DNA of 64,000 nucleotides from an uncultured Mycoplasmatota bacterium (GCA_900553835.1 USFF01000003.1:7192-71191); one strand, 5' to 3'. Shown: positions 56,075 through 63,641, numbered from the stretch's first letter. A program made the numbers and translations. The notes: generated by a model not told the origin, from the sequence alone.

Positions 56075-56092
56075 GAAGTTTTCCTATTTTTT
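56066..56092. terminator. Bidirectional terminator, mfd / ppa
   Basis: AAAAAATAGGAA (56066-56077), loop GTT, TTCCTATTTTTT (56081-56092). Confidence 0.92.
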
Positions 56093-56566
56093 ATAGTTGT
56101 TTTTACATTTTTCAATTAACTTTAGGGCTTCTTCCATGTTATGAAATTCTTTAGTTTCTACAACAATGTTTTGTAGTGTCTTATAGTTTTGAAAAAAATC
56201 TTTTATTTCAGCTTTTTGATGTTCTGTTAGATCTTCTAGTTTTTGAATATTTTCAAATCTAGGGTCTGTGTCTACAACGGCTATTACTTTTTCATCATGA
56301 TAACCATTATCAAGAACGGTCAGATATCCGAGTACACGTGCTTTTACTACACAACCCGGAAAAGTAGGATAACTACTTAATACTAATATGTCTAATGGGT
56401 CTTTATCATCAGCTATTGTATTTTCGATAAAGCCGTATTCTCCTGGATATGTAAGTGCACTGTAAAGTACGCGATCAAGTGTTATTCTGCCAGTTTCTTT
56501 ATTAACTTCATATTTGTTTTTAGTACCCATAGGTATTTCTATAATTGCTTCTACTATGTTATTCAT
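56084..56566 (-). CDS. ppa: Inorganic pyrophosphatase, family I
   Basis: 160 residues. The metal-binding signature is ADDKDPLDIL; EYGFIENT and KARVLGYL are family segments. Hydrolyses pyrophosphate. Many Bacilli use the manganese family II enzyme instead, so a family I enzyme is of note. The ATG at 56566 follows AGGTGAT; 56581 is also in frame but has no site. It is one of the few genes here transcribed towards the origin. Confidence 0.92.
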   Translation of the reverse strand: MNNIVEAIIEIPMGTKNKYEVNKETGRITLDRVLYSALTYPGEYGFIENTIADDKDPLDILVLSSYPTFPGCVVKARVLGYLTVLDNGYHDEKVIAVVDTDPRFENIQKLEDLTEHQKAEIKDFFQNYKTLQNIVVETKEFHNMEEALKLIEKCKNNYKK

Positions 56567-56655
56567 TTGTATCACCTGCAAATATTATAACATAAAACTT
56601 TACTCTTTAGTATAATTCTATAAATTTTATTTAAAATAATGTATAGAGGTGGCAA

Positions 56656-57156
56656 ATGAATACTGGAATTGTAAGGAAAATTGATGAATTAGGTAGAATA
56701 GTTATTCCAAAAGAAATTAGAAAAAGTTTAAATATTAGAAATGGCGAAGATCTTCAAATATTTATTAGAGATGAAGAAATTGTTTTAAAAAAATATAAAA
56801 AATTATTAACTGTAAAAGATAGTGCAATAAAATATTTATATTCATTTAGAAAAATAACAGATAGTACTGTGTTTATAACGGATAAGGATAAAATTATAGC
56901 TAGTACATTAGAAAATCTTCTTGGTGAGAAAATAGATGATAAAATTTTAAATTTAATTGAGGAAAGAAAAAGTGAAGATGGTTATTCTTTAAAAATGGGG
57001 AATAATATTATAAATAAGTATTATTATGCATTACCAATTATTATTGATGCTGATGCAATCGGAAGTATTATTATTGTAAATGATCTTCAAATTAATGAAA
57101 AAGATAAACTACTTTCTAATGTTTTGCATATACTTTTAACGATGGAATTAAGTTAA
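56656..57156 (+). CDS. spoVT: Stage V sporulation regulator SpoVT
   Basis: 166 residues. The AbrB-type N-terminus (NTGIVRKIDELGRIVIPKEIRKSLNI) binds DNA; the remaining residues about 55-166 fit the GAF-like domain of SpoVT. In Bacillus it adjusts sigma-G genes in the forespore. AbrB itself would be about 95 residues, so length and position after mfd support SpoVT. AGAGGTGG precedes the ATG. Confidence 0.9.
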   Translation: MNTGIVRKIDELGRIVIPKEIRKSLNIRNGEDLQIFIRDEEIVLKKYKKLLTVKDSAIKYLYSFRKITDSTVFITDKDKIIASTLENLLGEKIDDKILNLIEERKSEDGYSLKMGNNIINKYYYALPIIIDADAIGSIIIVNDLQINEKDKLLSNVLHILLTMELS

Positions 57157-57181
57157 ATTTACGATTTTTTTTAAAAAAAAC

Positions 57182-57210
57182 TTGAAATATAATCGTTTTC
57201 ATGGTATATT
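57182..57210 (+). promoter_or_regulatory. rpmE promoter
   Basis: TTGAAA (57182-57187), a 17-base spacer, TATATT (57205-57210). Confidence 0.75.
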
Positions 57211-57212
57211 AC

Positions 57213-57262
57213 TTAAGCGAAAAGGTTTCTATAACTTAAATAAGTTATGGCGAAAGGAGAAT
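57213..57262 (+). promoter_or_regulatory. Structured rpmE leader, possible bL31 autoregulatory element
   Basis: A short hairpin ATAACTT/AAGTTAT (57230-57247) lies between two copies of a GCGAAA(A)GG motif, the second overlapping the AAAGGAG ribosome site. Leaders of this size that bind bL31 are known in Firmicutes; the match here is by layout only. Confidence 0.4.
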
Positions 57263-57267
57263 GTAAT

Positions 57268-57465
57268 ATGAAAAAGGGTATTCATCCAGAACTAAAAGAA
57301 TGTAAAGTTAAATGTGCTTGTGGTAATGAATTTACAACTTTAAGTACTAAAAGTGAAATTCAACTTGAAACTTGTAATAAATGTCATTCATTTTATACAG
57401 GTAAACATATGACTGCAAGAACAGGTAATGTTCAAAAGTTTAAAGAAAAATATGGATTAAAGTAG
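57268..57465 (+). CDS. rpmE: Ribosomal protein bL31 (zinc form)
   Basis: 65 residues: KKGIHPELKECKVKCACGNE and ETCNKCHSFYTGK. The CxC...CxxC cysteines mark the zinc-containing C+ form. AAAGGAG eight bases before the ATG at 57268 decides the start over 57247. Confidence 0.95.
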   Translation: MKKGIHPELKECKVKCACGNEFTTLSTKSEIQLETCNKCHSFYTGKHMTARTGNVQKFKEKYGLK

Positions 57466-57466
57466 T

Positions 57467-57492
57467 AAAGTAGAATGACTACTTTCTTTTTT
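57467..57492 (+). terminator. rpmE terminator
   Basis: AAAGTAG (57467-57473), a 5-base loop, CTACTTT (57479-57485), then C and T run. Confidence 0.82.
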
Positions 57493-57549
57493 TATGTTGA
57501 AATTTTGCGTAAAAAGTGTTTATAATTATATTATGTTGGAGGAATGTAT

Positions 57550-58002
57550 ATGAAAATAGGAATTGCTTCTGATCATAGAGGTTATAAGGCTAAAGAAAAA
57601 TTAAAGAAATATTTAATTAGAAAGAACATTGAGTTTATTGATTATGGAACATTATCGAGTGAAAGTGTTGATTATCCAGAATATGCTCTTGAAGTTTGTA
57701 AAGCAGTTTTAAATGAGGATGTTGAACTCGGGGTTTTAATATGTGGAACTGGAATTGGGATGAGCATTGCGGCTAATAAAGTTAAAGGTATAATGTGTGC
57801 TAAAGTTGATTGTTATGAGGAAGCTAAACTAGCTAGAGAACATAATCATGCAAATGTTATAAGTTTTTCGTCAGAGTTATTTACTTCTGAAATGAAAGAC
57901 ATTATTGATGCATTTTTAAAAGCTAAACCTCTTGAAGAAGAAAGGTATTTAAGAAGAATTGATGAAATAAAAGCAATTGAAAAGAAAAAAAACTATAAAT
58001 AA
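57550..58002 (+). CDS. rpiB: Ribose-5-phosphate isomerase B (RpiB/LacA/LacB family)
   Basis: 150 residues. IGIASDHRGYKAKEKL, IDYGTLSSESVDYPEYA and the active-site Cys in LICGTGIGMSIAANK. Interconverts ribose-5-P and ribulose-5-P. GGAGG seven bases before 57550 favours that ATG over 57544. Its 3' end carries a sigma-E-like promoter for spoIID just after the stop. Confidence 0.93.
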   Translation: MKIGIASDHRGYKAKEKLKKYLIRKNIEFIDYGTLSSESVDYPEYALEVCKAVLNEDVELGVLICGTGIGMSIAANKVKGIMCAKVDCYEEAKLAREHNHANVISFSSELFTSEMKDIIDAFLKAKPLEEERYLRRIDEIKAIEKKKNYK

Positions 58003-58015
58003 TAATGTGTTTTAT

Positions 58016-58043
58016 GCATATTATTATTATTTTTGCATAAAAT
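58016..58043 (+). promoter_or_regulatory. Sigma-E-like promoter of spoIID
   Basis: GCATATT (58016-58022) matches the -35 kmATATT fully; after 13 bases CATAAAAT (58036-58043) matches the -10 CATACAnT except one base. Transcription should start at about 58049-58051. Confidence 0.7.
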
Positions 58044-58048
58044 TTAGT

Positions 58049-58942
58049 ATGAAAAAATATATTATTATAATACCTTTGTTAATTATTCTTTATTTTTTAA
58101 CTTTAAAGGATAATTCTATAGAACAAGAAAATATAACAAATAAAGATGTTTTTTTAGTTAGTGTAAGTTATGAAGGTAACATTTATAAAATGCCCTTTAA
58201 TGATTACCTTATTGGTGTTGTTTCATGTGAGATGCCTGCACTTTTTGATGATGAAGCATTGAAAGCAGGCGCAGTTGCAGCAAGGACTTTTTATATGTAC
58301 AATTATTTAAATATTTCAAATTATTTAGCTAATTCTAGTGATCAATGTTTTATAAACGAAGATGTAATGAAAAAGAACTGGGGTAATAATTTTGATGAGT
58401 ATTATAATAAAATTAAAAATGCTGTTGTATCTACTAATGATGAAGTTATAATGTTTAATAATGAGATTATTCATTCTTATTATTTTAGTATGTCAAATGG
58501 GTTTACAGAGGATGCCTCCTATGTATTTAATGAATCAAAGCCGTACTTAGTAAGTGTGAGTTCAGCATGGGAAAAAAGTTTAAAAACATATGAAAAAGAA
58601 TTATTCGTTTCAAAAGAAGAAATTAAAAGTAAGTTAAATTTATCTACCAATGATTTTGATATAGCTATTAAGTCTAGGTACGAAAGTGGAAGAGTGAATG
58701 AAGTAGAAGTGTTAGGAAAAGTATATTCAGGAATTTTTTTTAGAAAGTTATTTGGACTTAGGAGTGCAGATTTTGATGTGACAAAAAAACAAGATGGTTT
58801 TGTTTTTACAACCAGAGGTTATGGTCATGGTGTTGGTATGAGTCAGTATGGCGCTAATATGATGGCTAAAGAAGGATATTTATATGATGAAATATTAAGT
58901 TATTATTATAAAGGTACTAATTTATCAAAAAATAGTGTATAA
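58049..58942 (+). CDS. spoIID: Stage II sporulation protein D
   Basis: 297 residues from the ATG at 58049. An N-terminal anchor (about 3-19) and an external lytic transglycosylase domain: VVSCEMPALFDDEALKAGAV (with the conserved Glu) and YGHGVGMSQYGA. In Bacillus the SpoIID-SpoIIM-SpoIIP complex dissolves septal peptidoglycan during engulfment. The open frame begins earlier (57977), inside rpiB, but the anchor starts here. There is no Shine-Dalgarno sequence, and the promoter is only a few bases upstream. Confidence 0.93.
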   Translation: MKKYIIIIPLLIILYFLTLKDNSIEQENITNKDVFLVSVSYEGNIYKMPFNDYLIGVVSCEMPALFDDEALKAGAVAARTFYMYNYLNISNYLANSSDQCFINEDVMKKNWGNNFDEYYNKIKNAVVSTNDEVIMFNNEIIHSYYFSMSNGFTEDASYVFNESKPYLVSVSSAWEKSLKTYEKELFVSKEEIKSKLNLSTNDFDIAIKSRYESGRVNEVEVLGKVYSGIFFRKLFGLRSADFDVTKKQDGFVFTTRGYGHGVGMSQYGANMMAKEGYLYDEILSYYYKGTNLSKNSV

Positions 58943-58952
58943 TTTTTATTCT

Positions 58953-58985
58953 TTTGTTCACATTACTAGTAGGAGAGTGAACAAA
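58953..58985 (+). other. Hairpin holding the spoIIQ ribosome site
   Basis: TTTGTTCAC (58953-58961) pairs with GTGAACAAA (58977-58985), which includes the A of the start codon. The AGGAGA ribosome site lies in the loop. It could modulate translation or end the spoIID transcript. Confidence 0.55.
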
Positions 58986-59638
58986 TGAAAAATGGTGTAA
59001 AAAAATTATTTGTACCTGCAGTTTATTTAATAGCTGTTTTAAGTGTAATTGGATGTATTGTACTAACGATAACTAGTATTAATAAGTATTTAACTAAAGA
59101 GGAAAAGATAAATTATTCGGTTGATGGAATAATTAAGTCTGATACTGTTCCAGTTAATAAAAACCAAGATGGTAATGTTACGACTGATGAAGAATTAATA
59201 ATAAGACCTTATAAGTCAGATAAAGTAAGCATAGGTAGATATTTTTATGATTTTGAGGCTGAAGCAAAGGATCAAGAAAACGCGATTATTTTCTATGAAA
59301 ATACTTATATGCAAAATTCAGGTGTAGACTATATAAGTGATGAAGCATTTGATGTTATATGTGTTCTTGATGGTAAGGTGTTAAATGTTGATTATAATGA
59401 GGTATTAGGTAATATTGTTAAAGTTGAACATGAAAAAGATATAGTTACTGTGTATCAAGGAATTGATAAAACAGACCTTAAAGTTGGTGATACTTTAAAA
59501 CAAGGAGATATAATTGGAAAAAGTTCTACGTCTTTAGTTAATTCAAAGTACCCAAATTCATTACATTTTGAAGTTTATTATAAAGGTGCATTAATTGATC
59601 CAGAAAATTTTTATACTTTAAAATTAGCAGATTTATAG
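58985..59638 (+). CDS. spoIIQ: SpoIIQ-like M23-domain sporulation protein
   Basis: 217 residues. One membrane helix (about 10-32) and an external LytM/M23 domain (about 95-215). The HxxxD motif is NSGVD (His replaced by Ser) and HxH is SLHFEV (first His replaced by Ser), so zinc hydrolase activity is unlikely. In Bacillus, SpoIIQ in the forespore membrane binds SpoIIIAH across the space and is also catalytically dead. Position after spoIID is typical. Confidence 0.9.
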   Translation: MKNGVKKLFVPAVYLIAVLSVIGCIVLTITSINKYLTKEEKINYSVDGIIKSDTVPVNKNQDGNVTTDEELIIRPYKSDKVSIGRYFYDFEAEAKDQENAIIFYENTYMQNSGVDYISDEAFDVICVLDGKVLNVDYNEVLGNIVKVEHEKDIVTVYQGIDKTDLKVGDTLKQGDIIGKSSTSLVNSKYPNSLHFEVYYKGALIDPENFYTLKLADL

Positions 59639-59644
59639 GAAAAA

Positions 59645-59668
59645 CCGGCAAAAAGTCGGCTTTTTTTT
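59645..59668 (+). terminator. spoIIQ terminator
   Basis: CCGGC (59645-59649), loop AAAAA, GTCGG (59655-59659, one G-U pair), then C and eight T. Confidence 0.82.
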
Positions 59669-59752
59669 GTAAAAAATGCAAAACCGGCACTATGGCGCCC
59701 TGTTTTATTTGTCAAAATGTGGTAATATTAAAAGTAATGGTGGAGTGATGAA

Positions 59753-60463
59753 ATGATAAATTTTGTAATAGTAGAGGATAATCCTTTACATCTTAAAAAG
59801 ACTGAGTCATATATTGTTAAGTATATGATGCAAAATACACTTGAGTTTGAAGTAATTAAATTTGACAAACTAAGTGAAAAATTATTTAAATATGTTTCTA
59901 ATACTGAAAATAATAATATTTACATATTAGATTATGAATTAGGTAATGGTATTGCACTTGATGTTGCAAGAAAAATTAGAAAGTATGAGTGGAGAAGTCC
60001 TATAATTATTTTTACTGTTAATGGAGGAGGTATGGCGCTTAGCTCATTTAAACAAAGATTACAAATACTAGATTTTATTAATAAGCGTACTGAGCCTGAA
60101 AAAAATCTGTTTGAATTATTTGATATTTGTTTGAGACAACTTAATGTAAGTAAAAATTTTAAATACTCTGTTGGTTCTAGTACTTTTACAATTGATTATA
60201 ATAGTATCCTATATGTTTATAAAGATACTGTTGATAGAAAGACAGTAGTTGTAACTGATAATGATGAGTTTGTTTTAAATATTACTTTGAGTAAAGCTAA
60301 AAGTTTATTAAGTAATGATTTTGTAACTACTCATAAATCTTATATTGTTAATTTAAGAAGAGTTGTTAAGCTAGATTGGAAGGAATGCACTGTTACATTT
60401 GATAATGGTACAGTTGAACCTTTGTTATCTAGAACTCACAAGAAGGAGTTGTCAGGAAAATGA
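59753..60463 (+). CDS. agrA: AgrA-type response regulator with LytTR domain
   Basis: 236 residues. Receiver domain (about 1-125): acidic pair in FVIVEDNP, phospho-acceptor Asp in YILDYELGNG. LytTR DNA-binding domain (about 135-235) with the conserved THKSYIVNLRRV. It should bind direct repeats at the agr promoter when phosphorylated by the kinase downstream. It overlaps that gene by four bases. Order is regulator then kinase, the reverse of Staphylococcus. Confidence 0.9.
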   Translation: MINFVIVEDNPLHLKKTESYIVKYMMQNTLEFEVIKFDKLSEKLFKYVSNTENNNIYILDYELGNGIALDVARKIRKYEWRSPIIIFTVNGGGMALSSFKQRLQILDFINKRTEPEKNLFELFDICLRQLNVSKNFKYSVGSSTFTIDYNSILYVYKDTVDRKTVVVTDNDEFVLNITLSKAKSLLSNDFVTTHKSYIVNLRRVVKLDWKECTVTFDNGTVEPLLSRTHKKELSGK

Positions 60464-61761
60464 AATATTTAGGTTTACTATCGTGTTTTGTTGGTATTGT
60501 AATACATTCATTTGCATTAAATTATTGTTATAAACAAGTTACTAGTACAAAAGCAATTAAAAAGAACCCTTTTTATTATCTTTGTATATTGCTATTAAGT
60601 TTAATTATATTTGCGATTAATATGTTTGTTGATTATAAGTTTAGAATATTTTTCTTCTATTTAATTCTAGTTTTATTTTATAAAGTACTTTATAAAGAGA
60701 GCACTTTTATAACTTTATTTAAAACTTTAATGATTTATATTATTTTAGTAATTTGTGACTTTTTGATTTCACTTATAATAATGTTGATACCTGGAATTAC
60801 TACTATAGATATTGAATATATGAATTTTATAAAAGGCTTAAGTACTTTATTGGATTCTGTTAGTTTATTTTTGGTTTTCAAAATTAAATATCTTATAAAT
60901 ATTTTAAACAAAGTATTTGCTATTGTTAGTGAGAGAAGAAAACATATTTATACAGCATTATCTTTTCTATCGTTTGTAGCACTTTATACGTTTGCATATT
61001 ATAATGCATTTAATAAAACTTTTAATAGTTATATATTTTCTTTAATAATTTCTGTATTCTTTTTGTGTTTGCTTGCTGTTGCTCTTGTTCAGTATTATAA
61101 AAAGAAACAAAAAGAGAATGAACAAAAGCAATTGCTTGATTTGATGAAAGAATATGAAGAGTTACTTGATGTTAATCGTGACAATAGACATGAGATGTTT
61201 AATAATTTACTTATTTTAAAAACTACTAAAGATAAAACTTCAAAGGAATTTGAGGAACTCCTAGATAGTTATTTAGATAAATATTCAACTAAAACAATTA
61301 ATAATTATTCTTCTCTTTATAATTTGCCTACAGGTATAAAAGGTATAGTTTATTATAAAATGGCTTATATTAAAGAAAATGAAATAGTTTTTAGATCTTT
61401 TACTGATAAATCTATGTATCAGAAATTTGATACGTTAGATCCAAAACTTTATTATAAAGTTTGTAAAATACTTGGAATACTTTTAGATAATGCTATTGAA
61501 GCATCAACTGAAACAAAAGAGAAACATTTAATGATGGATGTTTATGATGATGACGAACACTTAATTGTTTATATTGAAAATACTTTTAAGGGTAAAATAG
61601 ATATTAATGAAATTAATAATAGAGGTGTATCGAGTAAAGGAAAGGGCAGAGGTTTGGGACTAGATATTGTAGGTAAAATTTTAAAAAGTACAGAAGCTCT
61701 TTCATTAGAACAAAGGATTGATGGTAATAGATTTATTTCTACACTAAAAATAAAACTCTAG
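60460..61761 (+). CDS. agrC: AgrC-type peptide-sensing histidine kinase
   Basis: 433 residues. Six or so membrane helices (1 to about 215) form the peptide sensor; a coiled linker (about 218-240) follows. The phospho-acceptor His is in DNRHEMFNNLL. GHKL ATPase: N box GILLDNAIEAS, G box GKGRGLGLDIVG. The HPK10 kinase type fits AgrC. The ligand is predicted to be the cyclic peptide made from the converging agrD gene. Confidence 0.9.
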   Translation: MKYLGLLSCFVGIVIHSFALNYCYKQVTSTKAIKKNPFYYLCILLLSLIIFAINMFVDYKFRIFFFYLILVLFYKVLYKESTFITLFKTLMIYIILVICDFLISLIIMLIPGITTIDIEYMNFIKGLSTLLDSVSLFLVFKIKYLINILNKVFAIVSERRKHIYTALSFLSFVALYTFAYYNAFNKTFNSYIFSLIISVFFLCLLAVALVQYYKKKQKENEQKQLLDLMKEYEELLDVNRDNRHEMFNNLLILKTTKDKTSKEFEELLDSYLDKYSTKTINNYSSLYNLPTGIKGIVYYKMAYIKENEIVFRSFTDKSMYQKFDTLDPKLYYKVCKILGILLDNAIEASTETKEKHLMMDVYDDDEHLIVYIENTFKGKIDINEINNRGVSSKGKGRGLGLDIVGKILKSTEALSLEQRIDGNRFISTLKIKL

Positions 61762-61778
61762 GTCTTCCCTAGGGTTTT
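61752..61778. terminator. Bidirectional terminator between agrC and agrD
   Basis: AAAACTCTAGG (61752-61762) pairs with CCTAGGGTTTT (61768-61778), one G-U pair, 5-base loop. It overlaps the agrC stop. Confidence 0.85.
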
Positions 61779-61795
61779 AACTTACTAGATGATAC

Positions 61796-61915
61796 TTATT
61801 TTATTAGACTTTCTGGAGTTTCAACTTCTTCAAAGCATCCCCATAGGCAAGCTCCTGATGAAAATCTTGCTATGTATTCTCCTAAAAATCCTGTAATAGC
61901 TGCGAATAATTTCAT
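61796..61915 (-). CDS. agrD: AgrD autoinducing-peptide precursor (39 residues)
   Basis: Parts in order: MKLFAAITGFLGEYIARF is an amphipathic leader for membrane binding; SSGACLWGCF is the signal core with two Cys (23 and 27); EEVETPESLIK is the acidic tail with the conserved ExxxPxxL pattern (S. aureus DEVEVPKEL). AgrB would cut after Phe28 and close a thiolactone from Cys23. The core resembles the Clostridium perfringens peptide (ACLWFT). AAGGGAG lies inside the agrB end, one base separates the genes. Too short for ordinary gene callers. Confidence 0.9.
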   Translation of the reverse strand: MKLFAAITGFLGEYIARFSSGACLWGCFEEVETPESLIK

Positions 61916-61916
61916 T

Positions 61917-62519
61917 TTATTCTCCCTTCTTATAATTTAAATAATTATTATAACTTACTCCAAATAGTTTGTAAGTTAGGGGTAAACAGACGAATACAGC
62001 TAGCAATAAAGAAAATAGTAAACAGTTTGCAAGTGTATTGTCGTTTACGAAGAAGAGCAAGACAGTATATAAGGTGCCACACCCTACACTGGTTAGCTTA
62101 TATATGGCTCTTCTTTTTTTGTTAATCAATGGTCGCTTCTCTGTGTCTGCAGGGGCAAAGAAACCTAATAGTACCACACTGACCATACATAGTGCGAGTC
62201 TAACTTTATAGTCTATTATGAGAAGCCTACATAGGTAAGGTACACCTATAAATATAATCATGCTACCCACCCAACAATGCCAGCTTTTCTTGGCGTGAAC
62301 TCCAAATACAGTCAGCCTTAATATGCTATAAAGGACCATCAATAGTAGAAGTGTATTAAAGTATCCTAGTATGTATGATATTATGAATATGACAACAGTT
62401 TTAGTAATGTTTAAATATAAACTAGATAAACCATACTTTATAACTGCTATTTTCTCTTTGTCATAGTCGTAATACCGCATGATGTTGTTCATAATGGAAT
62501 TGATTAAAAGATCTTTCAT
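61917..62519 (-). CDS. agrB: AgrB accessory gene regulator peptidase
   Basis: 200 residues with several membrane helices. The catalytic His and Cys are in FGVHAKKSWHC (family GxHAxxxxxC); APADTEKRPL is the other conserved motif. It cuts the AgrD tail and cyclises the peptide. The base composition appears less AT-rich than that of the neighbours. Upstream is a 290-base gap with a TATAAT near 62545. Confidence 0.95.
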   Translation of the reverse strand: MKDLLINSIMNNIMRYYDYDKEKIAVIKYGLSSLYLNITKTVVIFIISYILGYFNTLLLLMVLYSILRLTVFGVHAKKSWHCWVGSMIIFIGVPYLCRLLIIDYKVRLALCMVSVVLLGFFAPADTEKRPLINKKRRAIYKLTSVGCGTLYTVLLFFVNDNTLANCLLFSLLLAVFVCLPLTYKLFGVSYNNYLNYKKGE

Positions 62520-62811
62520 TTTTTATCACCACTTCCGAGAACATTATACAACAAAATAATGAAATTTTTGTAAAATATGTTTTTATTATGCTTATATTTG
62601 CTTTAAGTGACTGTTTATTTAAAAAAATTAATTAATTTTGTCACTTTATGCATTATTTCGAACACTTACGACATCTTTTAATCTTTTTGAGGTAAAAATA
62701 TAGTACCATAGAGACACACGAGGAAGAACACAGCATGTGGTAGAAAAAATTAGGTTAAAATGTGCATGTGCATGTTTTAATATAATCGCACGGAAGTGAG
62801 GTGTTAAAAGT
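62520..62811. other. Intergenic region between agrB and the cold-shock gene
   Basis: It has no convincing gene. On the agrB side, TTGTATAAT fits a -10 for agrBD. Next to csp, TATAAT (62781-62786) follows a repeated GTGCAT. The middle (about 62645-62755) is less AT-rich than usual and could hold an RNA, but no family was recognised. Confidence 0.5.
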
Positions 62812-63036
62812 ATGACCAGAAAAGGTAGAGTTAAATGGTTCAATAACGCTAAAGGTTATGGATTTATTGAAATTGGTGCTGGCATCGGGGAAGACGTTTT
62901 TGTTCATTATTCAGCTATTGAGCAAGACGGATACAAGTCTTTAAAAGATGGCGACGTTGTAGAGTTTACTTTAATTGAAACTGCTAAAGGCAAACAAGCC
63001 ATTAATGTCAAAGAAGTTGTATTAACTACTATTTAA
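62812..63036 (+). CDS. Cold-shock protein (CspA family)
   Basis: 74 residues. One cold-shock domain: [17 protein letters not shown] (RNP1) and [10 protein letters not shown] (RNP2). Binds single-stranded RNA and DNA and keeps mRNA open. The loop after RNP1 (GAGIGEDV) is longer than in CspA. GGAAGTGAGGTG lies upstream. Confidence 0.93.
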   Translation: MTRKGRVKWFNNAKGYGFIEIGAGIGEDVFVHYSAIEQDGYKSLKDGDVVEFTLIETAKGKQAINVKEVVLTTI

Positions 63037-63047
63037 GTAGTTTTTTT
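63024..63047 (+). terminator. Cold-shock gene terminator
   Basis: AACTACT (63024-63030), a 5-base loop, AGTAGTT (63036-63042) and a T run. The stem is the same as that after rpmH. Confidence 0.85.
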
Positions 63048-63086
63048 CTTTTTTTTGTGGTATATTAATTATAGGGAGATGATATA

Positions 63087-63605
63087 ATGAATTATGTTGT
63101 AAGAGGAGAAAAAATTGAAGTTACTGATTCTTTAAGAGATTATGTAATTAATAAACTTGACAGAATGGTTAAATATTTTGATGAACCTGACAAAGTAAAC
63201 GTTAAAGTGCTTTTTAGTGTAAGAGGAAGAGAACAAAAAGTTGAAATAACAATTAATAATAAAAAATTTGATTTAAGAGCAGAAGTATCACATAGTGATT
63301 TATATGCCGCTATTGATTTAGCTATAGATAAACTTGAAAGTCAAATGAGAAAATATAAATCTAAACTTATGAGTAAATCTAGAATAGAAATTGTTTATGA
63401 TAATGAAGTTGTAGATGATGAACCTTTAACAGATGTTGTTAAAAGAAAAAAGGTTTATTTAAAGCCTATGGATGAAGAGGAAGCAATCTTACAGATGGAA
63501 TTTTTAGGTCATACATTCTTTATTTATAGAGATATCAATTCAGAAAAAGTTAATGTTTTATATAAAAGATTTGATGGCACTTACGGAGTTATTGAGACAA
63601 ATTAA
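63087..63605 (+). CDS. hpf: Ribosome hibernation promoting factor, long form
   Basis: 172 residues. N-terminal S30AE domain (1 to about 100; VRGEKIEVTDSLRDYV, LYAAIDLAIDKLE) binds the 30S subunit. The C-terminal domain (about 118-172; KPMDEEEAILQMEFLGHTFFIY) dimerises to form 100S ribosomes. It precedes secA as in Bacillus. GGGAGATG precedes the ATG. Confidence 0.95.
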   Translation: MNYVVRGEKIEVTDSLRDYVINKLDRMVKYFDEPDKVNVKVLFSVRGREQKVEITINNKKFDLRAEVSHSDLYAAIDLAIDKLESQMRKYKSKLMSKSRIEIVYDNEVVDDEPLTDVVKRKKVYLKPMDEEEAILQMEFLGHTFFIYRDINSEKVNVLYKRFDGTYGVIETN

Positions 63606-63621
63606 TAAATATACCTATTAT

Positions 63622-63641
63622 AAGAGTGAAAACTCTTTTTC
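63622..63641 (+). terminator. hpf terminator
   Basis: AAGAGT (63622-63627), loop GAAA, ACTCTT (63632-63637) and a T run. Confidence 0.78.

Noticed and set aside
62646..62843. 65-residue minus-strand reading frame over the csp leader
   Set aside because: It overlaps the csp start antisense, has no ribosome site and resembles no protein.
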